A stretch of 64,000 nucleotides of DNA from Kamptonema sp. UHCC 0994. Lineage in GTDB: Bacteria; Cyanobacteriota; Cyanobacteriia; Cyanobacteriales; Microcoleaceae. This document shows positions 35,404-45,077 of this stretch, piece after piece. The stretch covers positions 1 to 64,000 of the forward strand of contig NZ_JARFTR010000045.1 in assembly GCF_029167235.1 (NCBI RefSeq), given 5' to 3'. Position 1 is the first letter of the stretch. Each line of letters starts with the position of its first letter. Both the position numbers and the translations under genes were made by a program. The notes below the pieces were generated by a model. The model had not been told where the DNA came from and searched no databases. It worked only from the letters and a program-made list of their open reading frames with translations.

Positions 35404-35829
35404 GTGAACGCTGCTGAACAAGCTAGAAATATTGAAGTTGCCAGCAAAATTGCTGCTGTTGTGAATTTATTCAAGTCGCAGTTTCCAGATGTGAGAGTGG
35501 ATCTCAAACCTTGGATGAATGATGCGGATACTAGGGAACTTGTAGATCCTGATTCTATTGACATTGGCTTTCACTTCCCCGGTAGGAGTCGGTTGCTGCA
35601 AAGCCGTAGCATTTTAATACAAATTCGATTTTACGACGATCCGGTAGATGGCGATCGCCGCGCGATCGGGGTTGAGGCCGCTGGTTACGACCATTCTGGT
35701 CAACAGTGGCGATTTTCAACGGTGGATAATTGGGGTTTTGCGGGGACAACTCAACCCGCATCGGAGTCGGCGGAAAAGCTCAAGCATTTTTGTCGGCAAA
35801 TATTTGAACTGTTTAATAGTTCAGTTTAA
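35404..35829 (+). CDS. Conserved hypothetical protein (141 residues)
   Basis: The GTG start at 35404 is preferred because AGGAG lies eight bases upstream; an earlier TTG (35374) lacks one. The product is acidic and soluble, with KIAAVVNLFKSQFPDVRVDL, SIDIGFHFPGRSRLLQSR and a C-terminal helix. No transmembrane helix or known motif. It converges with the DCC-family gene, overlapping by four bases at the 3' ends. Function unknown. Confidence 0.6.
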   Translation: MNAAEQARNIEVASKIAAVVNLFKSQFPDVRVDLKPWMNDADTRELVDPDSIDIGFHFPGRSRLLQSRSILIQIRFYDDPVDGDRRAIGVEAAGYDHSGQQWRFSTVDNWGFAGTTQPASESAEKLKHFCRQIFELFNSSV

Positions 35830-36242
35830 GGCTGGCAATTTCCTTTTAGACCGCAACTAATTGGATAAGTTGATTCGTATGTTGTAGAACGTTTGCCAAA
35901 TAGCGTATAGCGGTTGTCGCGGACTTGTTCGTAAATGCGATCGCCTACCCATTTTAAACCTGGCATTGCTCGATAAGTGGCAACAAATATATTTCCTGCT
36001 GGCAGTAAGCGACCGATTTCTTCAGCAGCATTGCTGCCTTGCCAGCGGCGTTCTGGTGCCTTAGCATCTATTAAGATCATGCCCATTTCACAGTCTTTAG
36101 GCGTTATCTCAAAGTTGTTTAACTTTTCTTGATTTTGCATGGATATATACTGAAATTGTTGACCTTTATCTAAGTTTTCAAGTAGTTGTACTAAGGTAAC
36201 GCAAAGATTGCAATTGCCGTCATAAATTACGTAGTAAGTCAT
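35826..36242 (-). CDS. DCC-family (DUF393) thiol-disulfide oxidoreductase-like protein
   Basis: A 138-residue thioredoxin-fold-like protein. The N-terminal YDGNCNLCVTLV holds the family's DxxCxxC-type redox cysteine pair. Further family marks include RWQGSNAAEEIGRLLP and the C-terminal YRAMPGLKWVGDRIYEQVRDNRYTLFG. Additional cysteines occur at the C-terminus (CGLKGNC). Substrates are unknown. Confidence 0.85.
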   Translation of the reverse strand: MTYYVIYDGNCNLCVTLVQLLENLDKGQQFQYISMQNQEKLNNFEITPKDCEMGMILIDAKAPERRWQGSNAAEEIGRLLPAGNIFVATYRAMPGLKWVGDRIYEQVRDNRYTLFGKRSTTYESTYPISCGLKGNCQP

Positions 36243-36339
36243 TGAGTATAGTTAGTATTTGTGATAATTATAGCAACCGCGTTCGTCGGTTAGGGGCGAG
36301 AGCGTGTTTTCAAACTATATTTAAGCAAGTTACGAGATA

Positions 36340-36370
36340 TTGCTGACTTATCTCTGGGAGTTGGTATAAT
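36340..36370 (+). promoter_or_regulatory. Putative extended -10 promoter for ilvC
   Basis: TGGTATAAT at 36362-36370 is a perfect TGnTATAAT extended -10 box; TTGCTG 19 bases before it is a weak -35. The ilvC start lies 49 bases downstream, with an AGGAGAC ribosome binding site. Confidence 0.55.
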
Positions 36371-36418
36371 GAAAGTTTTGCAGTTATCACAACGCTCGCG
36401 CAGCAGGAGACAACCACT

Positions 36419-37417
36419 ATGGCCCGTATGTACTACGATGCCGACGCTAATTTAGACCTTTTAGCCAACAAAACCATCGCGATCGTCGGCTATGGTTCTC
36501 AAGGTCACGCTCACGCCCTCAACCTTAAGGATAGCGGCATGAACGTCATTGTCGGCCTCTATCCCGGCAGTAAATCTGCAACCAAAGCAACTGAAGCCGG
36601 TTTGACAGTTCATCCAGTTGATAAAGCGGCCTCGGCCGCTGACTTTATTATGATCCTGCTTCCCGATGAAGTGCAAAAAACTGTTTACAAGCAGGAAATA
36701 GAGCCACATTTGACGGCAGGAAAAGTGCTAGCTTTTGCTCACGGCTTTAATATTCACTTTGGTCAAGTTGTCCCGCCTGCTAATGTAGATGTGGTGATGG
36801 TTGCGCCTAAAGGCCCCGGTCATTTAGTACGGCGGACTTACGAACAGGGTGAAGGTGTTCCCAGTTTATTTGCCGTTTACCAAGACGCTTCCGGCCAAGC
36901 ACGCGATCGCGCAATGGCCTACGCTAAAGGCATCGGTGGCACACGCGCCGGTATCCTGGAAACCAGCTTCCGCGAAGAAACCGAAACTGACCTCTTCGGC
37001 GAACAAGTTGTGCTTTGCGGCGGCTTAAGCGCGTTAATTAAAGCCGGATTTGAAACATTAGTTGCAGCGGGATATCAGCCAGAATTAGCATACTTTGAAT
37101 GCCTCCACGAAGTAAAACTGATCGTTGATTTAGTAGTAGAAGGCGGTCTCGCTAAAATGCGTGACAGTATTTCCAATACAGCAGAATACGGCGATTTAAC
37201 TCGTGGCCCTCGGATTGTTACTGACCAAACCCGCGCTGAAATGCGTAAAATCCTGAGCGAAATTCAATCAGGTCAATTTGCCCGTGAATTCGTACTAGAA
37301 AATCAAGCTGGTAAACCCGGATTTACTTCGATGCGTCGTCAAGAAGCTGAGCATCCTATTGAAGAAGTAGGTAAAGATTTACGAGCGATGTTTAGCTGGT
37401 TGAAAAAGCAAGCTTAA
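36419..37417 (+). CDS. ilvC: Ketol-acid reductoisomerase
   Basis: IlvC converts acetolactate or acetohydroxybutyrate to dihydroxy-acids in valine, leucine and isoleucine synthesis using NADPH and Mg. The 332-residue class I enzyme shows the nucleotide fold [17 protein letters not shown], metal ligands in DLFGEQ and the C-terminal [19 protein letters not shown] precedes the ATG. It appears monocistronic, followed by AACAGTT repeats. Confidence 0.97.
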   Translation: MARMYYDADANLDLLANKTIAIVGYGSQGHAHALNLKDSGMNVIVGLYPGSKSATKATEAGLTVHPVDKAASAADFIMILLPDEVQKTVYKQEIEPHLTAGKVLAFAHGFNIHFGQVVPPANVDVVMVAPKGPGHLVRRTYEQGEGVPSLFAVYQDASGQARDRAMAYAKGIGGTRAGILETSFREETETDLFGEQVVLCGGLSALIKAGFETLVAAGYQPELAYFECLHEVKLIVDLVVEGGLAKMRDSISNTAEYGDLTRGPRIVTDQTRAEMRKILSEIQSGQFAREFVLENQAGKPGFTSMRRQEAEHPIEEVGKDLRAMFSWLKKQA

Positions 37418-37424
37418 TCGGAAC

Positions 37425-37475
37425 GGTTAACGGTAACTGTTAACTGTTAACTGTTAACAGTTAACGGTTAACTGT
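37425..37475. repeat. GTTAAC/AACTGTT heptamers after ilvC
   Basis: Five to six heptamers lie between the convergent ends of ilvC and the small membrane protein gene. Confidence 0.75.
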
Positions 37476-37488
37476 TGTTATTTCCTCC

Positions 37489-37722
37489 TCAAGGGCTCGG
37501 ACTTGGCTTTTGATCTAAGTTATCTATATCCTTCTGTCTTTGCTCGTTGGTATTTTTCGGCTTCAACCACTTGGGCCACAGTCCAACTACAAAGTTTCGA
37601 CTTTGTAGACTAGCATCCCTTACGGGCTTAGGTATAAAAGTAAAGCTGTCGCCCCAGATAACAAATACCACAGCTAAGAACAGGAAAAAAGGAATGAAGT
37701 TTCTTGATTTTTTTGCTGACAT
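37489..37722 (-). CDS. Small membrane protein of unknown function
   Basis: A 77-residue protein with a basic N-terminus, one hydrophobic helix (IPFFLFLAVVFVIWGDSF) and a hydrophilic, proline-ended tail. A TATGT-bearing start without strong ribosome binding site. Likely a single-pass membrane protein; family not recognised. Confidence 0.5.
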   Translation of the reverse strand: MSAKKSRNFIPFFLFLAVVFVIWGDSFTFIPKPVRDASLQSRNFVVGLWPKWLKPKNTNEQRQKDIDNLDQKPSPSP

Positions 37723-37837
37723 ATGTGGAACGGGGTTGAGGTGATTGACGTGCGCTATTTTATTTGGCTCACTAATAATTACAAGGTAACATATTTTGTC
37801 AAAATAGAAAGGCGATTGTTACTTTTTACGCCGATGT

Positions 37838-37980
37838 TATAGCAGTCGCCAAGGCGATTAGGACGTTCTGAGTTCCACCAAATTCGCTGATTCTATTCCC
37901 TTCTTTCCCTTCTTTCCCTTCTTCCCCTAGCCTAAGCGCCCCTAGCCCCTAGCCCCTAACCGCCTTGGCGGTTGCTATAG
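37838..37980. mobile_element. MITE-like element, best preserved copy
   Basis: The copy starts TATAGCAGTCGCCAAGGCG and ends CGCCTTGGCGGTTGCTATA, so the ends are inverted copies and each is internally palindromic. Between lie TTAGGACGTTCTGAGTTCCA, a C/T-rich tract (CCCTTCTTTC) and TAGCCCC heptamers. No coding potential over 143 bp. Other copies or ends: 1764-1830, 24412-24545, 35136-35310, 36270-36290, 61450-61665. Confidence 0.7.
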
Positions 37981-38018
37981 TTCCGACAATCGGGAAAACC
38001 GCCTGTGAGGGATAAAAT

Positions 38019-39461
38019 ATGTTTTCTAATTTAAAGCTAAAAAACCGAATTCTACTTGGATATGCTTTACCAATTTCTTTTTTAATAAGTTTAGGTTGTC
38101 TTCTATACATAGGTGCTGTTAATAGAGAAACTATAGATGCGAAAGTAAAGCGTTCTCAAAATTCGATTATTGCCATAGGAAATCTAACCCAAAATCTGTC
38201 AATAATGATCCGTAATGTCAGAGGTCAGGTGTTGTTCCCCCAAGATAGTAGTTATAAGAAAAGGTATGAATTGGGATTGCAAAACTTTCGCGAAGCAACA
38301 GTTGCACTAGACAATTCTTTTCAAGAGACTGAACAGCAAAATCTGCTGACTATCATGGTTACAGAGATAAATAGCTTAGACAAAATCTCTAAACAAGTTT
38401 TCGGATTGGTACAAAAAGGAGATATTGGTTATGCTAAAAATCTTACAGGTTCTCTGCGGGTAACTGAAATCGATCGGGTACGGGAAAATATTCTTACAAA
38501 AGAGCTAGAATTTTTAGCAAAAGTATCTCAACAACAAGAAAACGAAACGCGATCGCTACTGGCATTAATTGTGATTGGTACAGGGGTGTCTGCAATCGGT
38601 TCCATTGCTATTGGTCTTTGGCTTGCGTCGGATATTGGTAGGATGATGGATGGGGTAGCAGATGCGATCGCTACTTCTTCAGTTGAGATTGCTACTACCA
38701 TAGACCAACAAGAACGCACTGCTAGTCAGCAGGCTGCTGCTGTGAGTCAAACCAGCATTACAATGGACGAATTAGGTGCATCTTCACAGACTACAGCCCA
38801 GCAAGCGCAATCAGCAGCCGCAGGAGCGCGTCAAGCTTTAAAGTTGTCTGAGGGAGGAACTCAGGCTGTAGAGCGTACTTTGGATGGAATGACAGCGCTC
38901 AAAGGGAAAGTGGAGGCGATCGCTAATCAAATTATGCACTTAAATGAGCAAGCCAACCAAATTGGAACTATTTCAGGTTTAGTGAGCGAATTAGCTAACC
39001 AAACAAATATGTTAGCCTTAAATGCGGCAGTAGAAGCAGTGCGTGCTGGCGATCGCGGTAAGGGGTTTGCCGTTATTGCTAATGAAATTCGTCAACTAGC
39101 CGATCGTAGCAAAACATCAGCTAGCAAAATTAATAATCTCGTTGCTGATATTCAATCTGCCATCAATTTATCTGTAAAAACAACGAATGAAGGCACAAAA
39201 ACTGTGGATTCGGGTATGCAATTAGCTCAAGGGACAGCAGAAGTTTTTTCCGCCGTTGCTGATGCTATTAATAGTATTGCAGTTAGCACTCAACAAATTT
39301 CTCTTACTGCTCAGCAGCAAGCACTCGCTGTTGAGCAGGTAGTTGATGCCATGAAAACTATTAATCAGGGAGCAGAAGAAACTGCGATTGGTATTTCTAA
39401 AACTAAAGAAGGTACTGAACAGCTAAACCAAGCATCACGGAATCTAAAATCAGTTTTGTAA
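38019..39461 (+). CDS. Methyl-accepting chemotaxis protein
   Basis: A 480-residue transmembrane receptor. The first transmembrane helix is at about 14-34, a periplasmic four-helix-type sensor region follows, and a second helix lies at about 180-202. HAMP is not clear, the sequence passing straight into the signalling coiled coil with the conserved hairpin [35 protein letters not shown]. It would control CheA/CheW, which in this group regulates pili motility or phototaxis. It is unaccompanied by che genes here. Confidence 0.9.
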   Translation: MFSNLKLKNRILLGYALPISFLISLGCLLYIGAVNRETIDAKVKRSQNSIIAIGNLTQNLSIMIRNVRGQVLFPQDSSYKKRYELGLQNFREATVALDNSFQETEQQNLLTIMVTEINSLDKISKQVFGLVQKGDIGYAKNLTGSLRVTEIDRVRENILTKELEFLAKVSQQQENETRSLLALIVIGTGVSAIGSIAIGLWLASDIGRMMDGVADAIATSSVEIATTIDQQERTASQQAAAVSQTSITMDELGASSQTTAQQAQSAAAGARQALKLSEGGTQAVERTLDGMTALKGKVEAIANQIMHLNEQANQIGTISGLVSELANQTNMLALNAAVEAVRAGDRGKGFAVIANEIRQLADRSKTSASKINNLVADIQSAINLSVKTTNEGTKTVDSGMQLAQGTAEVFSAVADAINSIAVSTQQISLTAQQQALAVEQVVDAMKTINQGAEETAIGISKTKEGTEQLNQASRNLKSVL

Positions 39462-39556
39462 ATTGCTAATGGCTAATTGCTGATTGCTAATGGCTAATTG
39501 CTAATTGTAAATTGCTAATTACTTCTTACTTCCTTCTTACTTCTTCGTTAAATACC

Positions 39557-40399
39557 ATGAAAATAATGCAAACGGCAATACAAATTTCTCTTAGTTTGGC
39601 TACCTGTCTCTGGCTGCAATCCTGTAGCCAGCAGCCAGAGGTAACGACTTTACCAACTGCTGCTCCATCAGTAAATAAAATAACTTTAAGCGGTTCACAT
39701 ACAATAGGATCTATTCTTTCTGAAATAGCAAAGCCCTATGAAACAGCACACCCTGGAGTAAAAATTGAAGTGCAAGAAAATGCTACTTGGCGCGGAATTG
39801 CCGATGTACGCCAAGGGACTGCGGATATAGGAATGGTGGCTCGTTCCATGAAAGCTGATGAAAAAGATTTGTTAGCTTTTACTATAGCTAAGGACGGTAT
39901 ATCGATAACTCTCCACAGAGATAATCCAGTGAAAAGCTTGACAGACAAACAGATTGTTGGTATATACACTGGCAAGATCAAGAATTGGAAAGAAGTTGGG
40001 GGGAAAAATGTACCTATCTTGGTCATCCATCGGTCAGAGGGAGTTGCTGCTTTAGAACCTTTTTTGAGTTATTTCAAATTAGAAAAAAGTGCCATTCGCC
40101 CTGATGTAGTCGTTACTGAGACGGATGAACTCGTGCAGGCTATGGTTGGGAAACCCCAGGCTATTGGTTTCAGTTCTATTGGTGTTGTGGAATCTATTAA
40201 GGAGATTAAAATACTACCGATTAACGGAGTAGCACCCACTAATGAAAATGTTAGTAGTGGCAAGTTTCCCATTACTCGTCCTCTGAATGTGGTCACGAAA
40301 AATCCTCCCTCAACTTCGGTAAAAGGGTTTATAGATTTTAGTCTTTCTCAGGAGGCGCAAGCAATTGTTAAGCAGAAAAAGTTTGCGCCAGTGAAATGA
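39557..40399 (+). CDS. PstS-family phosphate-binding lipoprotein
   Basis: The start at 39557 gives a signal peptide with lipobox LQSC; an upstream ATG (39512) adds an unlikely 15 residues. The mature protein resembles phosphate ABC-transporter periplasmic binding proteins: ITLSGSHTIGSILSEIA, ADIGMVARSMK, VGIYTGKIKNWKEVGG and SEGVAALEPFL. At about 280 residues it is the short SphX/PstS type. No pstCAB genes are nearby, so it may be an orphan or stress-induced binding protein. Confidence 0.85.
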   Translation: MKIMQTAIQISLSLATCLWLQSCSQQPEVTTLPTAAPSVNKITLSGSHTIGSILSEIAKPYETAHPGVKIEVQENATWRGIADVRQGTADIGMVARSMKADEKDLLAFTIAKDGISITLHRDNPVKSLTDKQIVGIYTGKIKNWKEVGGKNVPILVIHRSEGVAALEPFLSYFKLEKSAIRPDVVVTETDELVQAMVGKPQAIGFSSIGVVESIKEIKILPINGVAPTNENVSSGKFPITRPLNVVTKNPPSTSVKGFIDFSLSQEAQAIVKQKKFAPVK

Positions 40400-40648
40400 T
40401 TTTTCATACTAAAAAACTGCCCGCACATAGCGATTGAGTCTTTTATTGACAATGGTGCAACATATGAGTTAAAATTGATATATTCTACGATTTTCTTTAA
40501 AACGCCGGGGTTTTAACCCTGTGTAACAGGAAAAATTCTTGTAGTGTTGGCGCTGCGATCGTCTCATCCAACTAAGAGAAATATCGTCAATTCAGCGCCC
40601 ACCCTAATGCTGAAACCATTGATTTTATTGCCTTCTTCCTTAAAGCTT

Positions 40649-41161
40649 ATGGATCTCAAATCTCTAATTCGCGACATTCCAGATTTCCCTAAACCGGGAA
40701 TTATGTTTCGAGATATTACTACTCTCCTGCGCGATCGCGAAGGGCTACGCTACACACTTGACACTTTAACCGAAAAGTGCTCTGGCTTCTCTGCTGATTA
40801 TATTGTTGGTATGGAATCGCGGGGCTTTCTCTTTGGCGTACCTCTGGCTTATAAATTGGGTATTGGCTTTATTCCTGTCCGCAAACGCGGTAAATTGCCA
40901 GCAGAAATTAATTTCGTTGAGTATGATTTGGAGTATGGCACCGATCGCCTGGAAATACACCAAGACGCTATCGAACCAGGGAGTCGCGTGCTAGTTGTAG
41001 ACGATCTGATGGCCACTGGAGGAACAGCGGCCGCTACCGCTCAGTTATTGCAGCAAGCTGGGTGCGAAATTGTGGGTTTTGCCTTTATCATCGAATTAAA
41101 AGATTTAGGCGGAAGACAAAAGTTACCAGATGTGCCTATTGTGGCATTAGTTGAGTATTAA
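40649..41161 (+). CDS. apt: Adenine phosphoribosyltransferase
   Basis: Apt salvages adenine to AMP using PRPP. The start at 40649 yields the normal 170-residue protein ([20 protein letters not shown]); the longer frame upstream is not needed. Motifs: MESRGFLFG and the PRPP loop [26 protein letters not shown] precedes the ATG without a clear ribosome binding site. Confidence 0.95.
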   Translation: MDLKSLIRDIPDFPKPGIMFRDITTLLRDREGLRYTLDTLTEKCSGFSADYIVGMESRGFLFGVPLAYKLGIGFIPVRKRGKLPAEINFVEYDLEYGTDRLEIHQDAIEPGSRVLVVDDLMATGGTAAATAQLLQQAGCEIVGFAFIIELKDLGGRQKLPDVPIVALVEY

Positions 41162-41238
41162 TTGTTAATTGTTAGTGGTTAGTTGTTAGTTGTTAATTGT
41201 TATTTGTTAAGTAAGTAGATATGATTAAACTTAACTAT
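41162..41238. repeat. GTTAGTT-type repeats after apt
   Basis: Units such as GTTAATT, GTTAGTG and GTTAGTT fill the stretch just after the apt stop codon, then give way to the 21-bp tandem array. Confidence 0.6.
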
Positions 41239-41428
41239 GTCATTGCGAGCATAATATATGTCATTGCGAGCATAATATATGTCATTGCGAGCATAATATA
41301 TGTCATTGCGAGCATAATATATGTCATTGCGAGCATAATATATGTCATTGCGAGCATAATATATGTCATTGCGAGCGAAGCGAAGCAATCGCAAAGCCTT
41401 GAGATTGCTTCGCTTCGCTCGCAATGAC
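41239..41428. repeat. Six 21-bp tandem units ending in a hairpin
   Basis: GTCATTGCGAGC followed by ATAATATAT is repeated perfectly six times (41239-41364). The seventh copy begins with the same 12 bases but continues into a palindrome (GAAGCGAAGCAATC, with its complement ending GCAATGAC at 41428), the same hairpin type as 19749-19848. It is apparently made by repeat slippage at the left arm. Both strands are open through it because 21 is a multiple of three. Confidence 0.9.
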
Positions 41429-41474
41429 AGGAACTTCTCGATGACAGAAATTTCCAACAGTTAATAATTGCTAA

Positions 41475-41594
41475 CTAGCTTTATTTGCAACCAACAACTA
41501 ACAACCAACAACTAACAACCAACAACTAACAACTAACAACCAACAACTAACAACTAACAACTAACAAATAACAATTAACAAATAACAAATAACA
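41475..41594. repeat. ACAACTA/ACAACCA repeats before the permease gene
   Basis: About fourteen heptamer-like ACAACTA/ACAACCA/ACAAATA units run up to the permease start codon. They recall the tract at 120-236. Confidence 0.85.
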
Positions 41595-42635
41595 ATGACT
41601 TCTATAAAGTTAAATCGTAATTTACGGTTATTGAATTCACTGTTTGCCAGCGAGATATTTACTTACGTACTTAAGCGGCTATTACAGGCAATTTTAACAC
41701 TATTGCTAGCATCTGCCCTTTGTTTTGCTATTATTCAGCTAGCGCCAGGGGATTACTTAGACACCTTACGCCAAAATCCCAAAATTGCGCCGGAAACTAT
41801 TAAGCAACTAGGGCAACAATTTGGCTTAGATAAGTCTTGGTTTGAGCAATATTGGCGGTGGCTTTTCCAAATTATTACTCAGGGAAACTTTGGCAAAAGT
41901 TTTGTTTATGGACGAGATGTAGCTGATTTGTTGTGGGAGAGAGTACCTGCAACCCTAGTAATGGCTATCGGTTCTTTAATTGTAACTTGGGCGATCGCAA
42001 TTCCTTTGGGAATTATCGCCGCTGTTAACCAAAATCGCTCTGCTGACCGATTTTTACAAGTAATTAGCTACACGGGCCAAGGATTTCCCAGCTTTATTAC
42101 AGCTCTACTTTTGCTATTTCTAGCACAGAACACTTCACCTCTTTTTCCTGTAGGCGGGATGACAAGTATTGACCATGAAGATTTATCTTTGTGGGGCAAA
42201 ATTATCGATTATTGCTGGCATTTAATTTTACCAACTGTAGCTCTAAGTATCACCAGCTTCGCGGGTTTGCAAAGACTGATGCGGGGGCAATTATTGGACG
42301 TATTGCGACAAGATTACATCCAAACGGCCCGTGCTAAAGGTTTGCCAGAAAATCGAGTGATTTACGTTCATGCTTTACGGAATGCGATTAATCCTCTGAT
42401 TACACTTTTGGGATTTGAGTTTGCTAGCTTGTTAAGCGGTGCATTTATTGCGGAACTTTTTTTCAACTGGCCAGGTCTAGGTAAACTTACCTTAGATGCT
42501 GTCACTAATCAAGACTTGTATCTGGTGATGGCTAGCTTGATGATGGGAGCTGTAATGTTGATTGTAGGTAACTTATTAGCGGATCTACTCCTTAAGGTAG
42601 TTGACCCTCGTATCCGTCTAGAAAATCTTAAGTAA
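41595..42635 (+). CDS. ABC transporter permease (OppB/DppB type)
   Basis: A 346-residue inner membrane permease of peptide/nickel-type ABC importers. Features are the N-terminal helix, LAPGDYLDTLRQNP and FGLDKSWFEQYWRWL, about six transmembrane helices and the EAA-like loop GLPENRVIYVHALRNAINP that contacts the ATPase. No partner permease, ATPase or binding protein gene follows; these must lie elsewhere. Confidence 0.9.
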   Translation: MTSIKLNRNLRLLNSLFASEIFTYVLKRLLQAILTLLLASALCFAIIQLAPGDYLDTLRQNPKIAPETIKQLGQQFGLDKSWFEQYWRWLFQIITQGNFGKSFVYGRDVADLLWERVPATLVMAIGSLIVTWAIAIPLGIIAAVNQNRSADRFLQVISYTGQGFPSFITALLLLFLAQNTSPLFPVGGMTSIDHEDLSLWGKIIDYCWHLILPTVALSITSFAGLQRLMRGQLLDVLRQDYIQTARAKGLPENRVIYVHALRNAINPLITLLGFEFASLLSGAFIAELFFNWPGLGKLTLDAVTNQDLYLVMASLMMGAVMLIVGNLLADLLLKVVDPRIRLENLK

Positions 42636-42752
42636 TAAGCTGAATAGTAAAGAGAAATGTAATCTTTTGAATTTTATTTTTGCTGCATTTTGCAATTAAT
42701 CACCTGTTAAAATTATTCAAGACGATCTTAAATTTTAGATAGGGATTGCACT

Positions 42753-44906
42753 ATGGCAGAAATTATCGGTACTCCTCAAGCGGATAGCATCGGAGGTTTA
42801 CCAGAGGATGACATAATCTTTGGGTTGCAAGAGAATGACGCAATTTCTGGCAACTTTGGTAATGATTCTATCTATGGCGGTAAGGGCAGCGACTCTATAG
42901 ATGGAAACTCCGGTAGTGACTCTCTATTTGGGGATCTAGACAACGATACTGTCAATGGCAATGAAGATAACGACTCTATCTATGGTGGTAGAGGCAACGA
43001 TTTACTTTCCGGGAACTCTGGTAGCGACGTTTTATTTGGCGACAGAGGCGCTGATACCCTTACGGGTGGAGATGGGGCTGACGTATTTGTTCTCAGCCGT
43101 TATGCTAATGCTGACCCTTCACTAACTAGCGGCGGTTTAAGTCTGGCAGATGCGGATGTTATTACTGACTTTACAGACAACTTGGATGTCATCGGTTTGA
43201 GTGGAGGATTGACCTTTGCTGACCTCAACTTGTTGGAAGCAGGAAATAATACCTTTATTCAAGACCGAGTAACTGGAGAATTCCTTGCTGTCCTCGCAGG
43301 CGTTAACCGGAGTTTAATCTCTGCGGCAGATTTCACGACTAATAACTCCAGTGTAGTTCCCAGTCCTCTGCCTGGGCCTTCGATTACTGCTTATGCTCTG
43401 ACTGCAAGTAATAGAATTGTAGGATTTAATACTTTTGCTCCGGGAATCACGCTTAGAGATGTGTCGGTGACGGGGCTAGAATCTGGGGAAAGCTTGGTTG
43501 GTATTGATTTCCGCCCTGCTAACGGTCAACTCTTTGGTTTGGGTAGCAGCAATCGGTTGTACAGGATTGACCCGACGAGTGGGGCGGCGACTGCGGTGGG
43601 AACAGCACCCTTTAATCCAACTTTGACTCCTGGGACTACTGGTTTTGATTTTAATCCAACTGTCGATCGCATTCGGGCTGTGAATGAGGCCGATCAAAAT
43701 TCACGGCTAAATCCTGATACTGGGGGAGTTGTGGATTTCAACACGACTACCGATGGTATTCAACTAGACGGAAGTTTGGCTTATGCTAGTGGCGATCGCA
43801 ACTCTGGGGCAAATCCGTTGGTGGGGGGCGCAGCTTACACTAATAACTTTGCCGGGGCTACGTCAACCACACTGTATGCGATCGATAGTAATTTGGACGT
43901 TCTGGTGCGGCAAGTTCCACCTAATGATGGCGTACTCAATACCGTTGGATCGTTGGGTGTTGACGCTTCTAGCGTTCTGGGATTTGATATTAGAAGCGTT
44001 GACGGTCAGCAGTCGGGTTATGCAGCCCTGAATGTTGGCGGCGTTTCGAGTCTGTACAATATCAATTTGACCACAGGTCAGGCTACGGCGTTAGGTCAAA
44101 TTACCACTGGGGAAGCGATCGTTGGTTTAGCATTGCCTTTGCCTACAGCTTATGCGGTTACAGGTAGAGATGGAGCTGAAAGAATTATCGGCTTTAATGC
44201 CGCAGCACCGCAAGCAGTCCTTACCGATGTTGCTGTTACTGGTTTACTGTCTGGGGAAAGCTTGCTGGGGATTGATTTCCGCCCTGCTACGGGTGTACTT
44301 TACGGTTTGGGTAGCAGTAATCGATTGTATGCGATCGATCAAGCAAGTGGCGTAGCAACTGCGGTGGGAACCGCACCTTTGAACCCAACTCTTGCACCTG
44401 GGGCGACTGGTTTCGATTTCAATCCGACTGTCGATCGCATTCGGGTTATCAATGAAGCAGATCAAAATGGGCGGCTGAACCAGGAAACAGGGGCAGTTGT
44501 AGATTTTGATACGCTGATTGGGGGTGTCCAATTCGACAGAAATTTGGCTTACGCTGCTGGCGATATCAACGCTGGGGCAAATCCTACGGCGGTGGCCGCA
44601 GCCTATACTAATAACTTTGCTGGGGCTACGTCAACCACACTGTATGCGATCGACAGTGGTTTAGATGTTCTGGTAAGGCAAGTTCCGCCTAATGAGGGTG
44701 TACTTAATACAGTTGGTTCTTTGGGCGTTGATGCTTCTCGCATACTTGGCTTTGATATTACTCCCAATGGGAATGCGATCGCTGCCCTTGAGGTAGGAGG
44801 CGTGTCAAGTCTATATAATATCAATTTGACAACAGGCGCAGCTACGGCGATCGGTCAAATTGGCAACGGAACTTCCGTCAAAGGTTTGGCGTTGACTTTG
44901 ATTTAA
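42753..44906 (+). CDS. RTX protein with two DUF4394 domains
   Basis: The 717-residue protein begins with RTX-type calcium-binding repeats (about 15-115, GGKGSDSIDGNSGSDSLFG). Two tandem DUF4394 domains of about 245 residues follow (about 210-455 and 465-715), each with TAYAL/TAYAV start, GIDFRPA, GLGSSNRLY and PTVDRIR. DUF4394 folds are predicted beta-propeller-like. The calcium repeats are N-terminal, unusual for type I exported proteins, whose repeats normally precede the C-terminal signal. Cell surface location is plausible but not certain. Confidence 0.85.
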   Translation: MAEIIGTPQADSIGGLPEDDIIFGLQENDAISGNFGNDSIYGGKGSDSIDGNSGSDSLFGDLDNDTVNGNEDNDSIYGGRGNDLLSGNSGSDVLFGDRGADTLTGGDGADVFVLSRYANADPSLTSGGLSLADADVITDFTDNLDVIGLSGGLTFADLNLLEAGNNTFIQDRVTGEFLAVLAGVNRSLISAADFTTNNSSVVPSPLPGPSITAYALTASNRIVGFNTFAPGITLRDVSVTGLESGESLVGIDFRPANGQLFGLGSSNRLYRIDPTSGAATAVGTAPFNPTLTPGTTGFDFNPTVDRIRAVNEADQNSRLNPDTGGVVDFNTTTDGIQLDGSLAYASGDRNSGANPLVGGAAYTNNFAGATSTTLYAIDSNLDVLVRQVPPNDGVLNTVGSLGVDASSVLGFDIRSVDGQQSGYAALNVGGVSSLYNINLTTGQATALGQITTGEAIVGLALPLPTAYAVTGRDGAERIIGFNAAAPQAVLTDVAVTGLLSGESLLGIDFRPATGVLYGLGSSNRLYAIDQASGVATAVGTAPLNPTLAPGATGFDFNPTVDRIRVINEADQNGRLNQETGAVVDFDTLIGGVQFDRNLAYAAGDINAGANPTAVAAAYTNNFAGATSTTLYAIDSGLDVLVRQVPPNEGVLNTVGSLGVDASRILGFDITPNGNAIAALEVGGVSSLYNINLTTGAATAIGQIGNGTSVKGLALTLI

Positions 44907-44952
44907 TGTCCGCTAATGGCTAATAGCTAATAGCTAATAGCTAATACTAAAT

Positions 44953-44974
44953 CGGGCTTCAATGCCCGTTTTTT
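44953..44974 (+). terminator. Terminator after the RTX/DUF4394 gene
   Basis: CGGGC and GCCCG pair around TTCAAT and are followed by TTTTTT, a textbook intrinsic terminator 46 bases after the stop codon. GCTAATA repeats intervene. Confidence 0.85.
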
Positions 44975-45077
44975 AGTCCGCGCAGGCGGACTTTGTTTGT
45001 TTAGTAGCGGTTTCAACCGCCGAAGGTTTTGTTGCAGTTTCCTTCTCGATTATGCTATATTTTGAGCAAAAAACAAG

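Noticed and set aside
41200-41457. Open frames on both strands with YARNDI or VIASI repeats; also possible CRISPR array
   Set aside because: The array is a perfect 21-bp tandem without unique spacers and opens both strands because the unit is a multiple of three.
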